DNA of 64,000 nt, from positions 98,183 to 162,182 of the forward strand of contig NZ_HE978544.1 of NCBI RefSeq assembly GCF_000311785.1, in the 5' to 3' direction. This document shows, in pieces, positions 17,402 to 25,388 of the stretch. The notes under the pieces were generated by a model that saw only the letters and a list, made by a program, of their open reading frames with translations, had not been told where the DNA came from and did not search any database. The first letter of the stretch is position 1. Every line of letters begins with the position of its first letter. Source of the DNA: Brevibacillus massiliensis. GTDB taxonomy: Bacteria > Bacillota > Bacilli > Brevibacillales > Brevibacillaceae. The translations under genes and the position numbers were made by a program.

Positions 17402-18366
17402 TCCTCCTGCAGCTGATTCACCGGGTAGCGCGGTTCTTGTCCTGACAAGACGCGAACCGCTTCCTCGGCCGCCTTGCGCTTCAATTCATCGAAGGCTTGT
17501 TCCGAATACCAGGCGACGTGGGGTGTTATGATACATGTCTCATGCCGCAGCAGCGGGTTTTCCGGCGCGGGCGGCTCCAGCTCCATCACATCAAGCGCCG
17601 CTCCGGCAATCCACCCTTCCGTCAGTGCGCGATCCAGGGCACCCTCATGGATAATCGATCCGCGCGCCGTGTTGATGAGATAGGCGGAGGGCTTCATCGC
17701 CCGTAATTGGCTCTCGGCAAACAGGTATTTCGTCGCTTCCGTCAAGGGACAGTGGATCGAGATGAAATCGGAGCGCTCCAGAAGCGCTTCAAAACGGACC
17801 CGCTCGACAAAAGGCAGCGGGTCCGGCAGATCCTCCCGGTGATCGTAACCGATCACCTTGAAACCCGCCCCGTGGGCCTTCTCGGCAAAAACTCTCCCGA
17901 TCCGCCCCAGTCCGACCACTCCGACTGTCTGGTCCCTGAGCCGCGGGATGGGACGGGAAATGCTGAACTCCCATTCGCCCCGGCGGACGGCATTGCCGAG
18001 CAGCAGCGTCTTTCTCGCCAGCGTGTACAGCAGGGCCAGTGCGTGATCAGATACTTCGTCGACGCCGTAATCCGGCACGTTGCAAATCTGAATCCCATAA
18101 TCGGTCGCTGCCTGGATATCTACGTTGTTTACACCGACGCCATAGCGGACGATGACCTTGCAGCGCGGCAGTTGGCTCAATACGTTTCGCGTCAAGGGCG
18201 CATATTGATTCAACAGCCCGTCGGCATCCCGGCACTCCCGAATCACGTCCGCTTCTGTTTTGCATTGATGCAGAACCATCTGTCCCAAGGCTCTGTCGAT
18301 GACATCTCGTTCAATCTCAACCGATGGATGGTCGCAATCGGTGATTCCTATTGTGAAGGAGTACAT
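17398..18366 (-). CDS. D-2-hydroxyacid dehydrogenase (CtBP-like)
   Basis: A 322-residue NAD-dependent dehydrogenase interconverting 2-keto and D-2-hydroxy acids. Catalytic Arg in INTARGSIIHEGAL, Glu in DVMELEPP and His in ITPHVAWYSEQA are all present; the NAD motif is VGLGRIGRVFAEKA. The substrate loop RYGVGVNNVDIQAA resembles the C-terminal-binding-protein branch. Its ATG directly abuts the stop of the glnQ-like gene (TAGATG), so the two are translationally coupled, an unusual pairing of transporter ATPase and dehydrogenase. Confidence 0.9.
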   Translation of the reverse strand: MYSFTIGITDCDHPSVEIERDVIDRALGQMVLHQCKTEADVIRECRDADGLLNQYAPLTRNVLSQLPRCKVIVRYGVGVNNVDIQAATDYGIQICNVPDYGVDEVSDHALALLYTLARKTLLLGNAVRRGEWEFSISRPIPRLRDQTVGVVGLGRIGRVFAEKAHGAGFKVIGYDHREDLPDPLPFVERVRFEALLERSDFISIHCPLTEATKYLFAESQLRAMKPSAYLINTARGSIIHEGALDRALTEGWIAGAALDVMELEPPAPENPLLRHETCIITPHVAWYSEQAFDELKRKAAEEAVRVLSGQEPRYPVNQLQEE

Positions 18367-19092
18367 CTAGATCACCTTTCGCAGGAAAGATTGCGTCCGC
18401 TCGTTTTTGGGAGCTTGGAATATCTCCTCCGGCTTCCCTTCCTCAATGATGTAGCCTTGATCCATGAAGATCACCCGGTCGGCAACCTCGCGCGCAAACC
18501 CCATTTCATGCGTGACGACAACCATCGTCATCCCTTCACGGGCCAAATCCTTCATGACGTTCAATACTTCCCCGACCAGTTCAGGGTCAAGTGCCGAAGT
18601 CGGCTCATCGAACAGCATGATCTTGGGATCCATCGCCAAGGCCCGGGCGATCGCCACGCGCTGCATTTGCCCGCCCGAAAGACTGCCCGGATAGGCATTC
18701 GCCTTGTCTTTCAAACCGACCTTGTCCAGCAACTCGAGAGCCCTTGTCCTGGCCGCTTCTTTCGGCACGTTTTTCACGATCACCGGCGCCAGCATGACAT
18801 TCTGGATCGCGGTCTTGTGCGGGAACAGGTTGAACTGTTGAAACACCATGCCCACTTCCGTCCGCACCTTGTTGATATCTGTCTTCCCGTGGGTGAGATC
18901 GTAATCGCCAATCAGCACCTGGCCGCTGGTGATCTCCTCCAACAGGTTGAGGCAGCGGAGAAACGTGCTTTTCCCGGACCCCGAGGGACCGATGACGCAA
19001 ACCACCTCGCCCTCGCGGATCTGACAGTCGATTCCTTTTAAGACCTCCAGCTTGCCGTAGCTTTTATGCAAATTTTTCACTTGAATATTCAT
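18367..19092 (-). CDS. Polar amino acid ABC transporter ATP-binding protein (GlnQ-like)
   Basis: A 241-residue ATPase with Walker [10 protein letters not shown], signature [15 protein letters not shown], Walker [17 protein letters not shown] and H-loop [11 protein letters not shown]. The sequence is typical of the polar amino acid uptake family (GlnQ, GltL, TcyC). GGAGGGAAGATTCCGG precedes the ATG. It works with the two permeases and binding lipoprotein encoded just upstream. Confidence 0.95.
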   Translation of the reverse strand: MNIQVKNLHKSYGKLEVLKGIDCQIREGEVVCVIGPSGSGKSTFLRCLNLLEEITSGQVLIGDYDLTHGKTDINKVRTEVGMVFQQFNLFPHKTAIQNVMLAPVIVKNVPKEAARTRALELLDKVGLKDKANAYPGSLSGGQMQRVAIARALAMDPKIMLFDEPTSALDPELVGEVLNVMKDLAREGMTMVVVTHEMGFAREVADRVIFMDQGYIIEEGKPEEIFQAPKNERTQSFLRKVI

Positions 19093-19145
19093 CCGGAATC
19101 TTCCCTCCCTTTACATGCCTTCATGGCTGCGTGCAGAGCTGTGGC

Positions 19146-19805
19146 TCACGCATTCGTCTGCAGAAATCTTCTTTCAAAGTAGTAAGCGGCCTTCGACAAT
19201 CCAAAACAGATGACGAAATAGACGGCAGCCACAACCAGGAAAGAAGCGATCGGGTTAAAGGTGAGATTGCTGACTACTTTTCCCGCCTTCGTCAGATCGA
19301 TGTATCCAATGATGGAAACCAGGGACGAATCCTTGATTAGCGCGATAAAAAATCCGATGCCAGGCGGAATGATGTATTGGAGCGCCTGCGGAACGATCAC
19401 GTGCCGGAACTTTTGGAAGTAGCTCATCCCCAATGCGTCAGCAGCTTCAAATTGCCCTTTGGGAACGGATTGGATGCCACCCCTGACGATCTCGCCCATG
19501 TAAGCGCCGGCGTAGACGGAGAGGGCCAAGACAGCGGAAAACCCTTTGGAAAAATTGATGCCGATATCGAGCATGGGGAGTGCGAAGTAAACCAGAAAGA
19601 TGATGACGAGAAGCGGAACACCCCTGACCAGCCTGATGTACAATCCGGAGAGGACATTCGCCAGCTTGTTTTTGGATGTCGCCCCCAGGCCGAGAATCAC
19701 CCCTATGACTCCGCCAAAGAGCAAGGAAAAGAAACAAAGCTGAATCGTCAGCCACGCCCCCTTCAGGATCGGGATGATATGAATCCAACTGAAATCTTGT
19801 ATCAC
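19146..19805 (-). CDS. Amino acid ABC transporter permease
   Basis: A 219-residue permease of the HisM/GlnP type with about five membrane segments. The family motif PLLVIIFLVYFALP and the EAA loop SVPKGQFEAADALGMSYFQKFRHVIVPQAL are present. GTG start after GGGAGGGGAT. Paired with the paralogous permease at 19823, implying a heterodimeric channel. Confidence 0.93.
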   Translation of the reverse strand: MIQDFSWIHIIPILKGAWLTIQLCFFSLLFGGVIGVILGLGATSKNKLANVLSGLYIRLVRGVPLLVIIFLVYFALPMLDIGINFSKGFSAVLALSVYAGAYMGEIVRGGIQSVPKGQFEAADALGMSYFQKFRHVIVPQALQYIIPPGIGFFIALIKDSSLVSIIGYIDLTKAGKVVSNLTFNPIASFLVVAAVYFVICFGLSKAAYYFERRFLQTNA

Positions 19806-19822
19806 CGGTTATCCCCTCCCCT

Positions 19823-20476
19823 TCACCATTTGAACACTTTCTTAGCCATAGCGTTTGACAGATAGACGAAAATGGACGAGCAGCCGTAGTAGAGCACGGC
19901 GGCAATCAGCGTAATTTCCAGCGTACGAGATGTTTGCGTCTCCACATTCATAATCTGGTACGTCAATTCCTCAAGCGAAATAATCGAGGCGACGGAAGAG
20001 AACAGGAACAACAAAATAAGCTGATTGGTCAAGGCCGGAAAGGCAGTACGAAATGCGGGGGCCAGTATGACATGCCGAAAAATTTGCGCTTTATTCATCC
20101 CGAGCGCGCTTCCCGCCTCATGAAGCCCTTTGGGTACACTGCTTAAACCCGCCCGGAATATCTCGGCCGTATAAGCACCGTTGTTTATCGTGATCCCGAT
20201 CAAAGCAGACCACAGCGGACTGATGTCGATGCCAAGCTGTCCGAGACCGAAAAAGAGGATGTACAACTGGACGAGCAGCGGAGTATTGCGAATCAGTTCG
20301 ATGTATGCATTTCCAAGAAAACGCAAAATGACATTCTTGCTCGATTTGCACAGAGCGACAAACAGGCCCAGCACCGTTCCTGCCAGCATGCAGATGACAG
20401 TGACGTACAAGCTTACAGCCAAACCGCTCAGCAGCTGGGGGATGTATGGAATAATATCGTGGAATACCAAATTCAC
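19823..20476 (-). CDS. Amino acid ABC transporter permease
   Basis: A 217-residue HisM/GlnP-type permease. It has RNTPLLVQLYILFFGLGQLGI in the family position and the EAA loop SVPKGLHEAGSALGMNKAQIFRHVILAPAFR. GTG start with GAGGTGATTGG upstream. Encoded between the binding protein and the second permease, with 17 bases to the latter. Confidence 0.93.
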   Translation of the reverse strand: MNLVFHDIIPYIPQLLSGLAVSLYVTVICMLAGTVLGLFVALCKSSKNVILRFLGNAYIELIRNTPLLVQLYILFFGLGQLGIDISPLWSALIGITINNGAYTAEIFRAGLSSVPKGLHEAGSALGMNKAQIFRHVILAPAFRTAFPALTNQLILLFLFSSVASIISLEELTYQIMNVETQTSRTLEITLIAAVLYYGCSSIFVYLSNAMAKKVFKW

Positions 20477-20560
20477 GAACCAATCACCTCATTTTCAGGG
20501 TGATCAGAACGGGGGAAGGAGATTTCCCCGCGTTCCGATTGATGTCACGCAGCTTGAGGA

Positions 20561-21382
20561 TTAATAGGTCAACAGTTTCGGGGCATCTACGCCAAACCAC
20601 TTCTTGTACAGCTCGGCACCTTCTCCGGAGTAGTTCAGGTTGCGGATAAACTGGTTCAGGTAATTCAACCATTCCTGGTCGCCCTTTTTCACACCCATCG
20701 CAATGTAGGAAGACTTGAATGGCTGTCCCGGCAGCGATTCGAATTCCGGATTCTTCTTAAGGAGGTCGAGGATAATTCCGTCTTCTTCGACGAACACGTC
20801 CACTTTTCCGGTTTTCAAGGCCATAAAGGCATCTGAGGTGGCATCGAAACGGACGATCTGCGCCTCAGGGTAGTACTTGGACAGTGCGATGTCCCCTGTC
20901 GACCCCTTGGAGACCGACACCTTCTTGCCTTTCAAATCGTCCCAGCTCTTGATCGGTTTGTTCTTGGGATACATCGGGACCAGGCCGGCAGCGGAATACG
21001 GGATCGTAAAATCGATCGATTTTGCCCGTTCATTGGTTGGCGTAAACACCGCGATGGCGACGTCTACCTTGTCCGATTCAAGCAGCGGAATCCGGTTCAC
21101 GCCGTCCGTGGTCACGAATTCTACCTCTGCTCCCAGGGATTCGGCAAGCAAGCGGGCGATATCAGGGTCGTATCCTTCATATTCGCCGTTCGCATTCAAT
21201 ACGCTCCAACCCGGACTGTCGGCATAGGTGGCTACTCTGATTTTTTTCGACTTGATGATCTTGTCCAGATGGCTCTCCGCGTTTTGCGCAGGTGTGGTGC
21301 TCGCATCAGAACTGCACCCGGAGATCAGCAGGATCATCGACATGACGAGAACGACAATGGCACTTTTGTTTTTCAGAAACAT
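20561..21382 (-). CDS. Amino acid-type ABC transporter binding lipoprotein
   Basis: A 273-residue lipoprotein: signal MFLKNKSAIVVLVMSMILL, lipobox ISGC, then the SBP_bac_3 fold (IRVATYADSPGWSVLNANGEYEGYDPDIARLLAESLGAEVEFV, DFTIPYSAAGLVPM, KKVSVSKGSTGDIALSKYYP). The family binds polar amino acids, opines and some zwitterionic or acidic compounds. The site GAGGGGGAGT precedes the ATG. Embedded between an aminotransferase and the permeases of a sugar-acid operon, so an amino-sugar acid or other amino-bearing hydroxy acid is a plausible ligand (inference). Confidence 0.93.
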   Translation of the reverse strand: MFLKNKSAIVVLVMSMILLISGCSSDASTTPAQNAESHLDKIIKSKKIRVATYADSPGWSVLNANGEYEGYDPDIARLLAESLGAEVEFVTTDGVNRIPLLESDKVDVAIAVFTPTNERAKSIDFTIPYSAAGLVPMYPKNKPIKSWDDLKGKKVSVSKGSTGDIALSKYYPEAQIVRFDATSDAFMALKTGKVDVFVEEDGIILDLLKKNPEFESLPGQPFKSSYIAMGVKKGDQEWLNYLNQFIRNLNYSGEGAELYKKWFGVDAPKLLTY

Positions 21383-21403
21383 GTTGAGACTCCCCCTCGT
21401 TTT

Positions 21404-22561
21404 TCATTTTCTTTTATGTTTTCTTGCAAAATCACAGATTCGCCTGACGCCTTCAAATAATTTCGAATCTTCCGTAGCCAGCGAGATGCGGATCATCTGT
21501 TTCGCAGTCGACCCGAATGTCGCCCCCGGCGCCACCGCCACCCCTGATTCCTTCAGCAGGGCAAGGGCGGGATTTTCCCCGTTTGTCTCGACATCCGAAA
21601 AGTCGATCATCATGTAAAAGGCTCCCTTGGGCTTGAACGCCTTGATGCCGGCTTCTTCCAACAGCTTGTAGGAGTGGTCGCGGCGGGCTTTGTAGACGCC
21701 GCACATTTCCCTCACGAAGTCCTGCGGGGAAGAGATTGCTGTCTCGGCCGCCTTCTGGGAGACAGAGGATGCGCAGGAGATCAGCGGCTCCAGCACTTTG
21801 GAAATAATCGCCGCAATCCGCTGGGGAGCAACCGCATAGCCTACCCTCCAGCCTGTCATCGCGTAATTCTTGGAGAAGCCAAAGACGCTGATCACTCGCC
21901 CCTCCGTATCGTACGAGAGCGGAGAGATGTGCTTCTCTTCAAAGACGATGCCGTCGTAGACTTCGTCGGAAATGACGTACAGGTCATGTCTGGAGGCGAA
22001 GGCGAGAAGCTCCTTGATGTTCTCTTCGCGCAGCACGCCGCCAGTCGGATTGCCGGGAGAATTGATGATGATCGCCTTGGTATTCGGCGTGACCGCATGC
22101 TCCAGATCAGCCATATCCGGTACAAAGCCGGCATCCGGGCTGAGCTTGTAGCGCTTCGGGATCGATTCCTGGCTGAGGATGATCTGCTCGTAGTTGGGCC
22201 ATCCCGGATCGGGTATCAGGACCTCCTCTCCGGACTCGACAAGTGACAGCACCGTTGCTGCCAGCGCATTGACCGCTCCGGCCGTCACGACGATCTGGTC
22301 CGCTTTGACGCGAAGAGCGTATTGCCGCTCTAGGTGCCCGCTGATCGCCTCGCGCAGCGAGAGCAGCCCCGCATTGGGCGTGTAGTGGGTAAATCCGTCA
22401 TTCATGGCGGAAAATGCTGCCTCGCGAATGTGGAGCGGGGTGTTCACATTGGGTTCCCCTACCTCCAGGTGGATCACATCCGGCATGTTGGCCGAGTAAT
22501 CCATGATTTCGCGTATCCCTGAGCGAGGCAGGGCGCTTCTGGTTTCTGACAACGCTTTCAT
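21404..22561 (-). CDS. PLP-dependent aminotransferase, fold type I
   Basis: A 385-residue class I/II aminotransferase. Visible elements are EVGEPNVNTPLHIREAA, the cofactor-stacking region TAGAVNALAATVLSLVESGEEVLIPDPGWPNY, INSPGNPTGGV, SDEVYDGIVFEEKHISP and the PLP lysine in FGFSKNYAMTGWRVGYAVAP, plus the carboxylate-binding Arg near MIRISLA. First gene of the 11-gene operon. With a polar amino acid transporter downstream, it probably removes the amino group of the imported compound to a 2-oxo acid (inference). Confidence 0.93.
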   Translation of the reverse strand: MKALSETRSALPRSGIREIMDYSANMPDVIHLEVGEPNVNTPLHIREAAFSAMNDGFTHYTPNAGLLSLREAISGHLERQYALRVKADQIVVTAGAVNALAATVLSLVESGEEVLIPDPGWPNYEQIILSQESIPKRYKLSPDAGFVPDMADLEHAVTPNTKAIIINSPGNPTGGVLREENIKELLAFASRHDLYVISDEVYDGIVFEEKHISPLSYDTEGRVISVFGFSKNYAMTGWRVGYAVAPQRIAAIISKVLEPLISCASSVSQKAAETAISSPQDFVREMCGVYKARRDHSYKLLEEAGIKAFKPKGAFYMMIDFSDVETNGENPALALLKESGVAVAPGATFGSTAKQMIRISLATEDSKLFEGVRRICDFARKHKRK

Positions 22562-22698
22562 GTTCGCTTGCTCCTCCTTGAAGGCTGGATATTAGATGTA
22601 AGTCTGCTTGTTACCGCCGGCCTTCCCTGCTGAGATTCAGTCCTCCCGCTGAAGATTTCCGTAAAAGGACTTGAAAACATTGTAATGTATAAGATAAG

Positions 22699-22714
22699 AT
22701 ATCTAATATATCAG
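22699..22714 (-). promoter_or_regulatory. Candidate GntR operator, site 1
   Basis: ATATCTAATATATCAG is found here and again, on the opposite strand, at 26199-26220 before the SDR-cupin operon. It lies about 140 bases before the aminotransferase start, inside a weak second promoter (TTGTCC, 18-base spacer, TATCTT on the minus strand). The GntR regulator at 24153 lies between the two sites. Binding is inferred. Confidence 0.55.
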
Positions 22715-22795
22715 TTACGGGACAATAAGTCATCCTCAGCAAATATGATGATCTCACTGTCAGAGAAAGCCCGTTTGCCGCGCAATCCATTTAGG

Positions 22796-22854
22796 AAATC
22801 GATTTAGGAAATCGATTTAGCTGTATTATAAATAATGCTGCCGACATATATCAA
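22796..22854 (-). promoter_or_regulatory. Sigma-A promoter with tandem palindromic operators
   Basis: On the minus strand TTGATA (22854-22849), 18 bases, TATAAT (22830-22825). Directly downstream, over the expected start of transcription, AAATCGATTT occurs twice (22796-22805 and 22809-22818) within a 13-base tandem repeat TTTAGGAAATCGA. A CG-centred palindrome repeated at +1 is a good candidate operator for the LacI-type protein encoded just upstream. The remaining part of the 22562-22929 gap is AT-rich leader. Confidence 0.6.
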
Positions 22855-22929
22855 GAGTTTTTTTAATTAGCCGCTTATTTTTTCTTTCATGCATTTTCTG
22901 AATTTGGTTTATTGTTGTACGGCTCATGA

Positions 22930-23961
22930 TCAAGCATCTTGGCGGCCGGTTGATTCTCTAGGGATCAGCTGCATCATCAGCTCGACTGTCCGCGGCAAAT
23001 ACTCCTGCTCCTTTTCAATCTGGGCGATGATCATTTCTGCAGCTTGCCGGCCTATCTCATAGGTTGGCTGGGCTATCACAGTCAGCGTAGGGCGGGCGAT
23101 CGAAGCCCACTCCGGATCGTCGAAGCCGACCAGCAGCAAATCCTTTGGCACCTGGTAATGCAGCTGGTGAACCGCTTTGAGAGCCATCAGGGAAAGCTTT
23201 CCGTTCCCCAGGATCAACCCGATCGTCTCTTGGGAGGATCTGTTCTCCACCAGTTCCTTCACATGTGCCGTGATCAGTTCTTGGGAATAGGCCTCTGCGA
23301 TGGTCAGCGAGGTTTTGAGCAGAGGGTTTCTCTTCGCAAACTGTTCAAAGGCCATAATCCGTTCGTATCTCGGGCTGATGCCATCCGGAGTGGAGATCAT
23401 CAGGTGTATTCCTTGACAGCCGCGTTCCAGCAGATGCTCGATGGCCTGCATGATTCCCTGGCTGTTGTTGGTCGTTACCGTGTCAAACGGCATTCCCGGC
23501 AGCTTGCGGTCGATCAGCAGGACAGGGACGGATTTCCCGATCCGCATCAGCAGATCGTTGTTTTTTCCGGTGGAATTGATAATCAACCCGTCGATTTGCT
23601 TCGATTCCAGCATGATCAGGCAGTCGCGTTCTTTCTCCGGATTCTCGTTTGCATTGCTGATGATGATACTGTAGCCAAGCTGGGTACACACCTCCTCCAC
23701 TCCCTGGATGACGGAGACCGTGTATGGATTGCCGATATCAGCCACGACAAACCCGATCGTATTGCTGCGATCGTTGCGAAGCCCGCGAGCCAGTTGATTG
23801 GGTTTGTAGTCAAGCTGTTCGACAGACTGCTGAATTCGCATTTTCGTTTCCTGACTCATCGCTTCAAAGCGTCCGTTCAAGAAACGGGAAATCGTCGTGG
23901 TCGATACACCCGCGTGTTCGGCTACGTCTTTGATTGTGATCTTTGCGAGTCTCTTTTTCAT
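22930..23961 (-). CDS. LacI-family transcriptional regulator
   Basis: A 343-residue repressor. N-terminal helix-turn-helix ITIKDVAEHAGVSTTTISRFLNGRFEAMSQET with hinge YKPNQLARGLR, then a periplasmic-binding-like effector domain (IGFVVADIGNPYTVSVIQGVEE, DGLIINSTG, LLVGFDDPEWASIARPTLTVIAQPTYEIGRQAAEMI). The layout matches KdgR/KdgR-like repressors of 2-keto-3-deoxygluconate genes. It reads toward the sugar-acid operon and has a perfect inverted repeat over its own promoter, pointing to autoregulation. Effector likely a sugar-acid intermediate (inference). Confidence 0.93.
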   Translation of the reverse strand: MKKRLAKITIKDVAEHAGVSTTTISRFLNGRFEAMSQETKMRIQQSVEQLDYKPNQLARGLRNDRSNTIGFVVADIGNPYTVSVIQGVEEVCTQLGYSIIISNANENPEKERDCLIMLESKQIDGLIINSTGKNNDLLMRIGKSVPVLLIDRKLPGMPFDTVTTNNSQGIMQAIEHLLERGCQGIHLMISTPDGISPRYERIMAFEQFAKRNPLLKTSLTIAEAYSQELITAHVKELVENRSSQETIGLILGNGKLSLMALKAVHQLHYQVPKDLLLVGFDDPEWASIARPTLTVIAQPTYEIGRQAAEMIIAQIEKEQEYLPRTVELMMQLIPRESTGRQDA

Positions 23962-23975
23962 GTGCTGCCTCCTTA

Positions 23976-24002
23976 GTTAATCGTTATCGTATAACGATTA
24001 AC
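23976..24002 (-). promoter_or_regulatory. Perfect palindrome before the LacI-type gene
   Basis: GTTAATCGTTAT and its exact complement ATAACGATTAAC flank a CGT centre, 15 bases upstream of the lacI-type start and directly before its AAGGAGG site. Likely autoregulatory operator. Confidence 0.6.
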
Positions 24003-24107
24003 TTTTCTTGTAAAACTATCATATTCTTACTTTTTTCCAGAATCAACTTCTTTTTCCCACAAATCAAAACACTCGCATGTTGATCGTTTACTTTACTGTG
24101 TAAATCA

Positions 24108-24119
24108 GGTAATATTACC
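24108..24119 (+). promoter_or_regulatory. Perfect 12-base palindrome before the GntR gene
   Basis: GGTAATATTACC lies 33 bases ahead of the GntR start at 24153. Its position suits an autoregulatory site, but the sequence differs from the shared 22699/26199 motif, so its binder is uncertain. Confidence 0.35.
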
Positions 24120-24152
24120 ACGAATAAAACCTGCTCGGCCGAAGCACTAGAG

Positions 24153-24806
24153 GTGAACTGGATGATTGACAAATCGAACCTGACTGATCGAGTCTACCTG
24201 CTCGTCAGAGACAAAATCTTGAATAAAGAATTTAAACCCGGCGAGCGAATCAACTACGACTCGCTCTGCGAAGAATTGGGCATCAGCAAAACCCCCCTGC
24301 GAGACGCGATAAACCGCCTGCAGCAGGATGGACTAATCGAGGTTAAGCCCCGTTCCGGGACCTTCGTCTACCAACCGCACGCCAAAAACATTACGGACAT
24401 CTACGACGTCCGCAAAGCCCTTGAATGTCTCTCTCTCAACTTGGGCTTGGAGCGAATCCCGGAAGAGGTAGTCAATCAGCTCCTTGAAGACGCCAACCAG
24501 GCAACCCTGTACCTGCAGCAGAACAACTACAAGGGGTATTTTTCCATCGACAGAAACATCCACTCTACCATCATCAGGTACTCCAACAACGATTACGTCA
24601 TCAAGATCATGGAAAGCCTGGAATACCAGCTCCAATGGTTTTCTGTCCTGACCAGCAAAAATTTTGACCGTCCCTATCACTCCAACGAGCAGCATAAAGA
24701 GATCTTGAAGGCGATTCAAAGAAAGGACCGCGAGAGGGCCATCGAGCTGCTGGCGATCCATATTGAAGAGGCAAAGATCATGATGCTGGAGGACTACGGC
24801 GCATAA
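24153..24806 (+). CDS. GntR-family regulator (FadR subfamily, FCD domain)
   Basis: A 217-residue repressor. The winged helix is at residues 6-70 (LTDRVYLLVRDKILNKEF, YDSLCEELGISKTPLRDAINRLQQDGLIEVKPRSGTFV), followed by a helical FCD effector domain with metal-type His residues in FSIDRNIHSTIIRY and YHSNEQHKEILKAI. FCD regulators commonly sense sugar acids and other carboxylates (UxuR, ExuR, GntR). Divergent from the LacI-type gene and convergent with the cupin gene. Its likely operator is the motif shared by the two minus-strand operons on either side. Confidence 0.92.
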   Translation: MNWMIDKSNLTDRVYLLVRDKILNKEFKPGERINYDSLCEELGISKTPLRDAINRLQQDGLIEVKPRSGTFVYQPHAKNITDIYDVRKALECLSLNLGLERIPEEVVNQLLEDANQATLYLQQNNYKGYFSIDRNIHSTIIRYSNNDYVIKIMESLEYQLQWFSVLTSKNFDRPYHSNEQHKEILKAIQRKDRERAIELLAIHIEEAKIMMLEDYGA

Positions 24807-24817
24807 CAGGCGAAATG

Positions 24818-24866
24818 AAGGGGCTGTCCCCAGCAGTGAAAACCGCTGATGGGACACCCCCTTTTA
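24818..24866. terminator. Bidirectional terminator between GntR and cupin genes
   Basis: GGGG-C-TGTCCC pairs with GGGACACCCC around an inner CAGC/GCTG hairpin, followed by CTTTT on the plus strand. It sits between two convergent genes. Confidence 0.7.
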
Positions 24867-24879
24867 CTTTTGCGTATCT

Positions 24880-25362
24880 TTAGAAGAACAGGTCTTTTCG
24901 CATCTCCAGGTTGTGTTGTTCACAGTATTCCTTGTACCGCTTGATCTTGCTGAAGACATCGTCTTGGCCGATGATTTCATCCTGGTCATTCAGGTATTGG
25001 ATGCTGCCTTCCAAAATAAACAGCGTCATCATCTCCTCTTCCCCCTCGACGACCAGGGTGTGAATATCGCCCGGCGGCTCGTAGACGAAGGTGCCCGGTT
25101 TGGCAACCCATTCGCGTTCGAGATACCTCCACTGGCCCTGCAGGGTATACGCCATTACCTGACCGCCGGTGTGGCGATGACGGTTGACTACTCCTCCCGG
25201 TTTCACTTTCAACAGATTGATCCACTGTCCATTCGCCAGGCTGAACCGCACCGGCTTAAACCAGACGCGGTCTCCCTGCGGAACCCATGGGACCTCGTCA
25301 ATGTGAATCGCCAGATCGTCTACCATGAATAATTTGGTGAATTGATTAATATCGATGCTCAT
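24880..25362 (-). CDS. Cupin-domain protein (2,4'-dihydroxyacetophenone dioxygenase-like)
   Basis: A 160-residue single-domain cupin. Metal-binding motif 1 is RHRHTGGQVMAYTLQGQW (two His and a Gln in the usual Glu region), and motif 2 is EPPGDIHTLVVEGEEE with the third His. The outline matches the 2,4'-dihydroxyacetophenone dioxygenase/ChrR-like cupins, which hold iron or zinc, but the pathway here suggests a sugar-acid isomerase or lyase is equally possible. Second gene of a two-gene operon with the SDR gene 26 bases upstream. Confidence 0.8.
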   Translation of the reverse strand: MSIDINQFTKLFMVDDLAIHIDEVPWVPQGDRVWFKPVRFSLANGQWINLLKVKPGGVVNRHRHTGGQVMAYTLQGQWRYLEREWVAKPGTFVYEPPGDIHTLVVEGEEEMMTLFILEGSIQYLNDQDEIIGQDDVFSKIKRYKEYCEQHNLEMRKDLFF

Positions 25363-25388
25363 TGCTGCCCCTCCATTTGAATATTGTT

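Noticed and set aside
16574-17416. Plus-strand open frame of 280 codons
   Set aside because: Antisense shadow of the zinc dehydrogenase, whose zinc ligands and Rossmann motif are all present on the minus strand.
17707-19041. Long plus-strand open frame of 444 codons
   Set aside because: It is antisense to the conserved hydroxyacid dehydrogenase and GlnQ-like genes, has no family signature and no ribosome site, and arises from high-GC third positions of the real genes.
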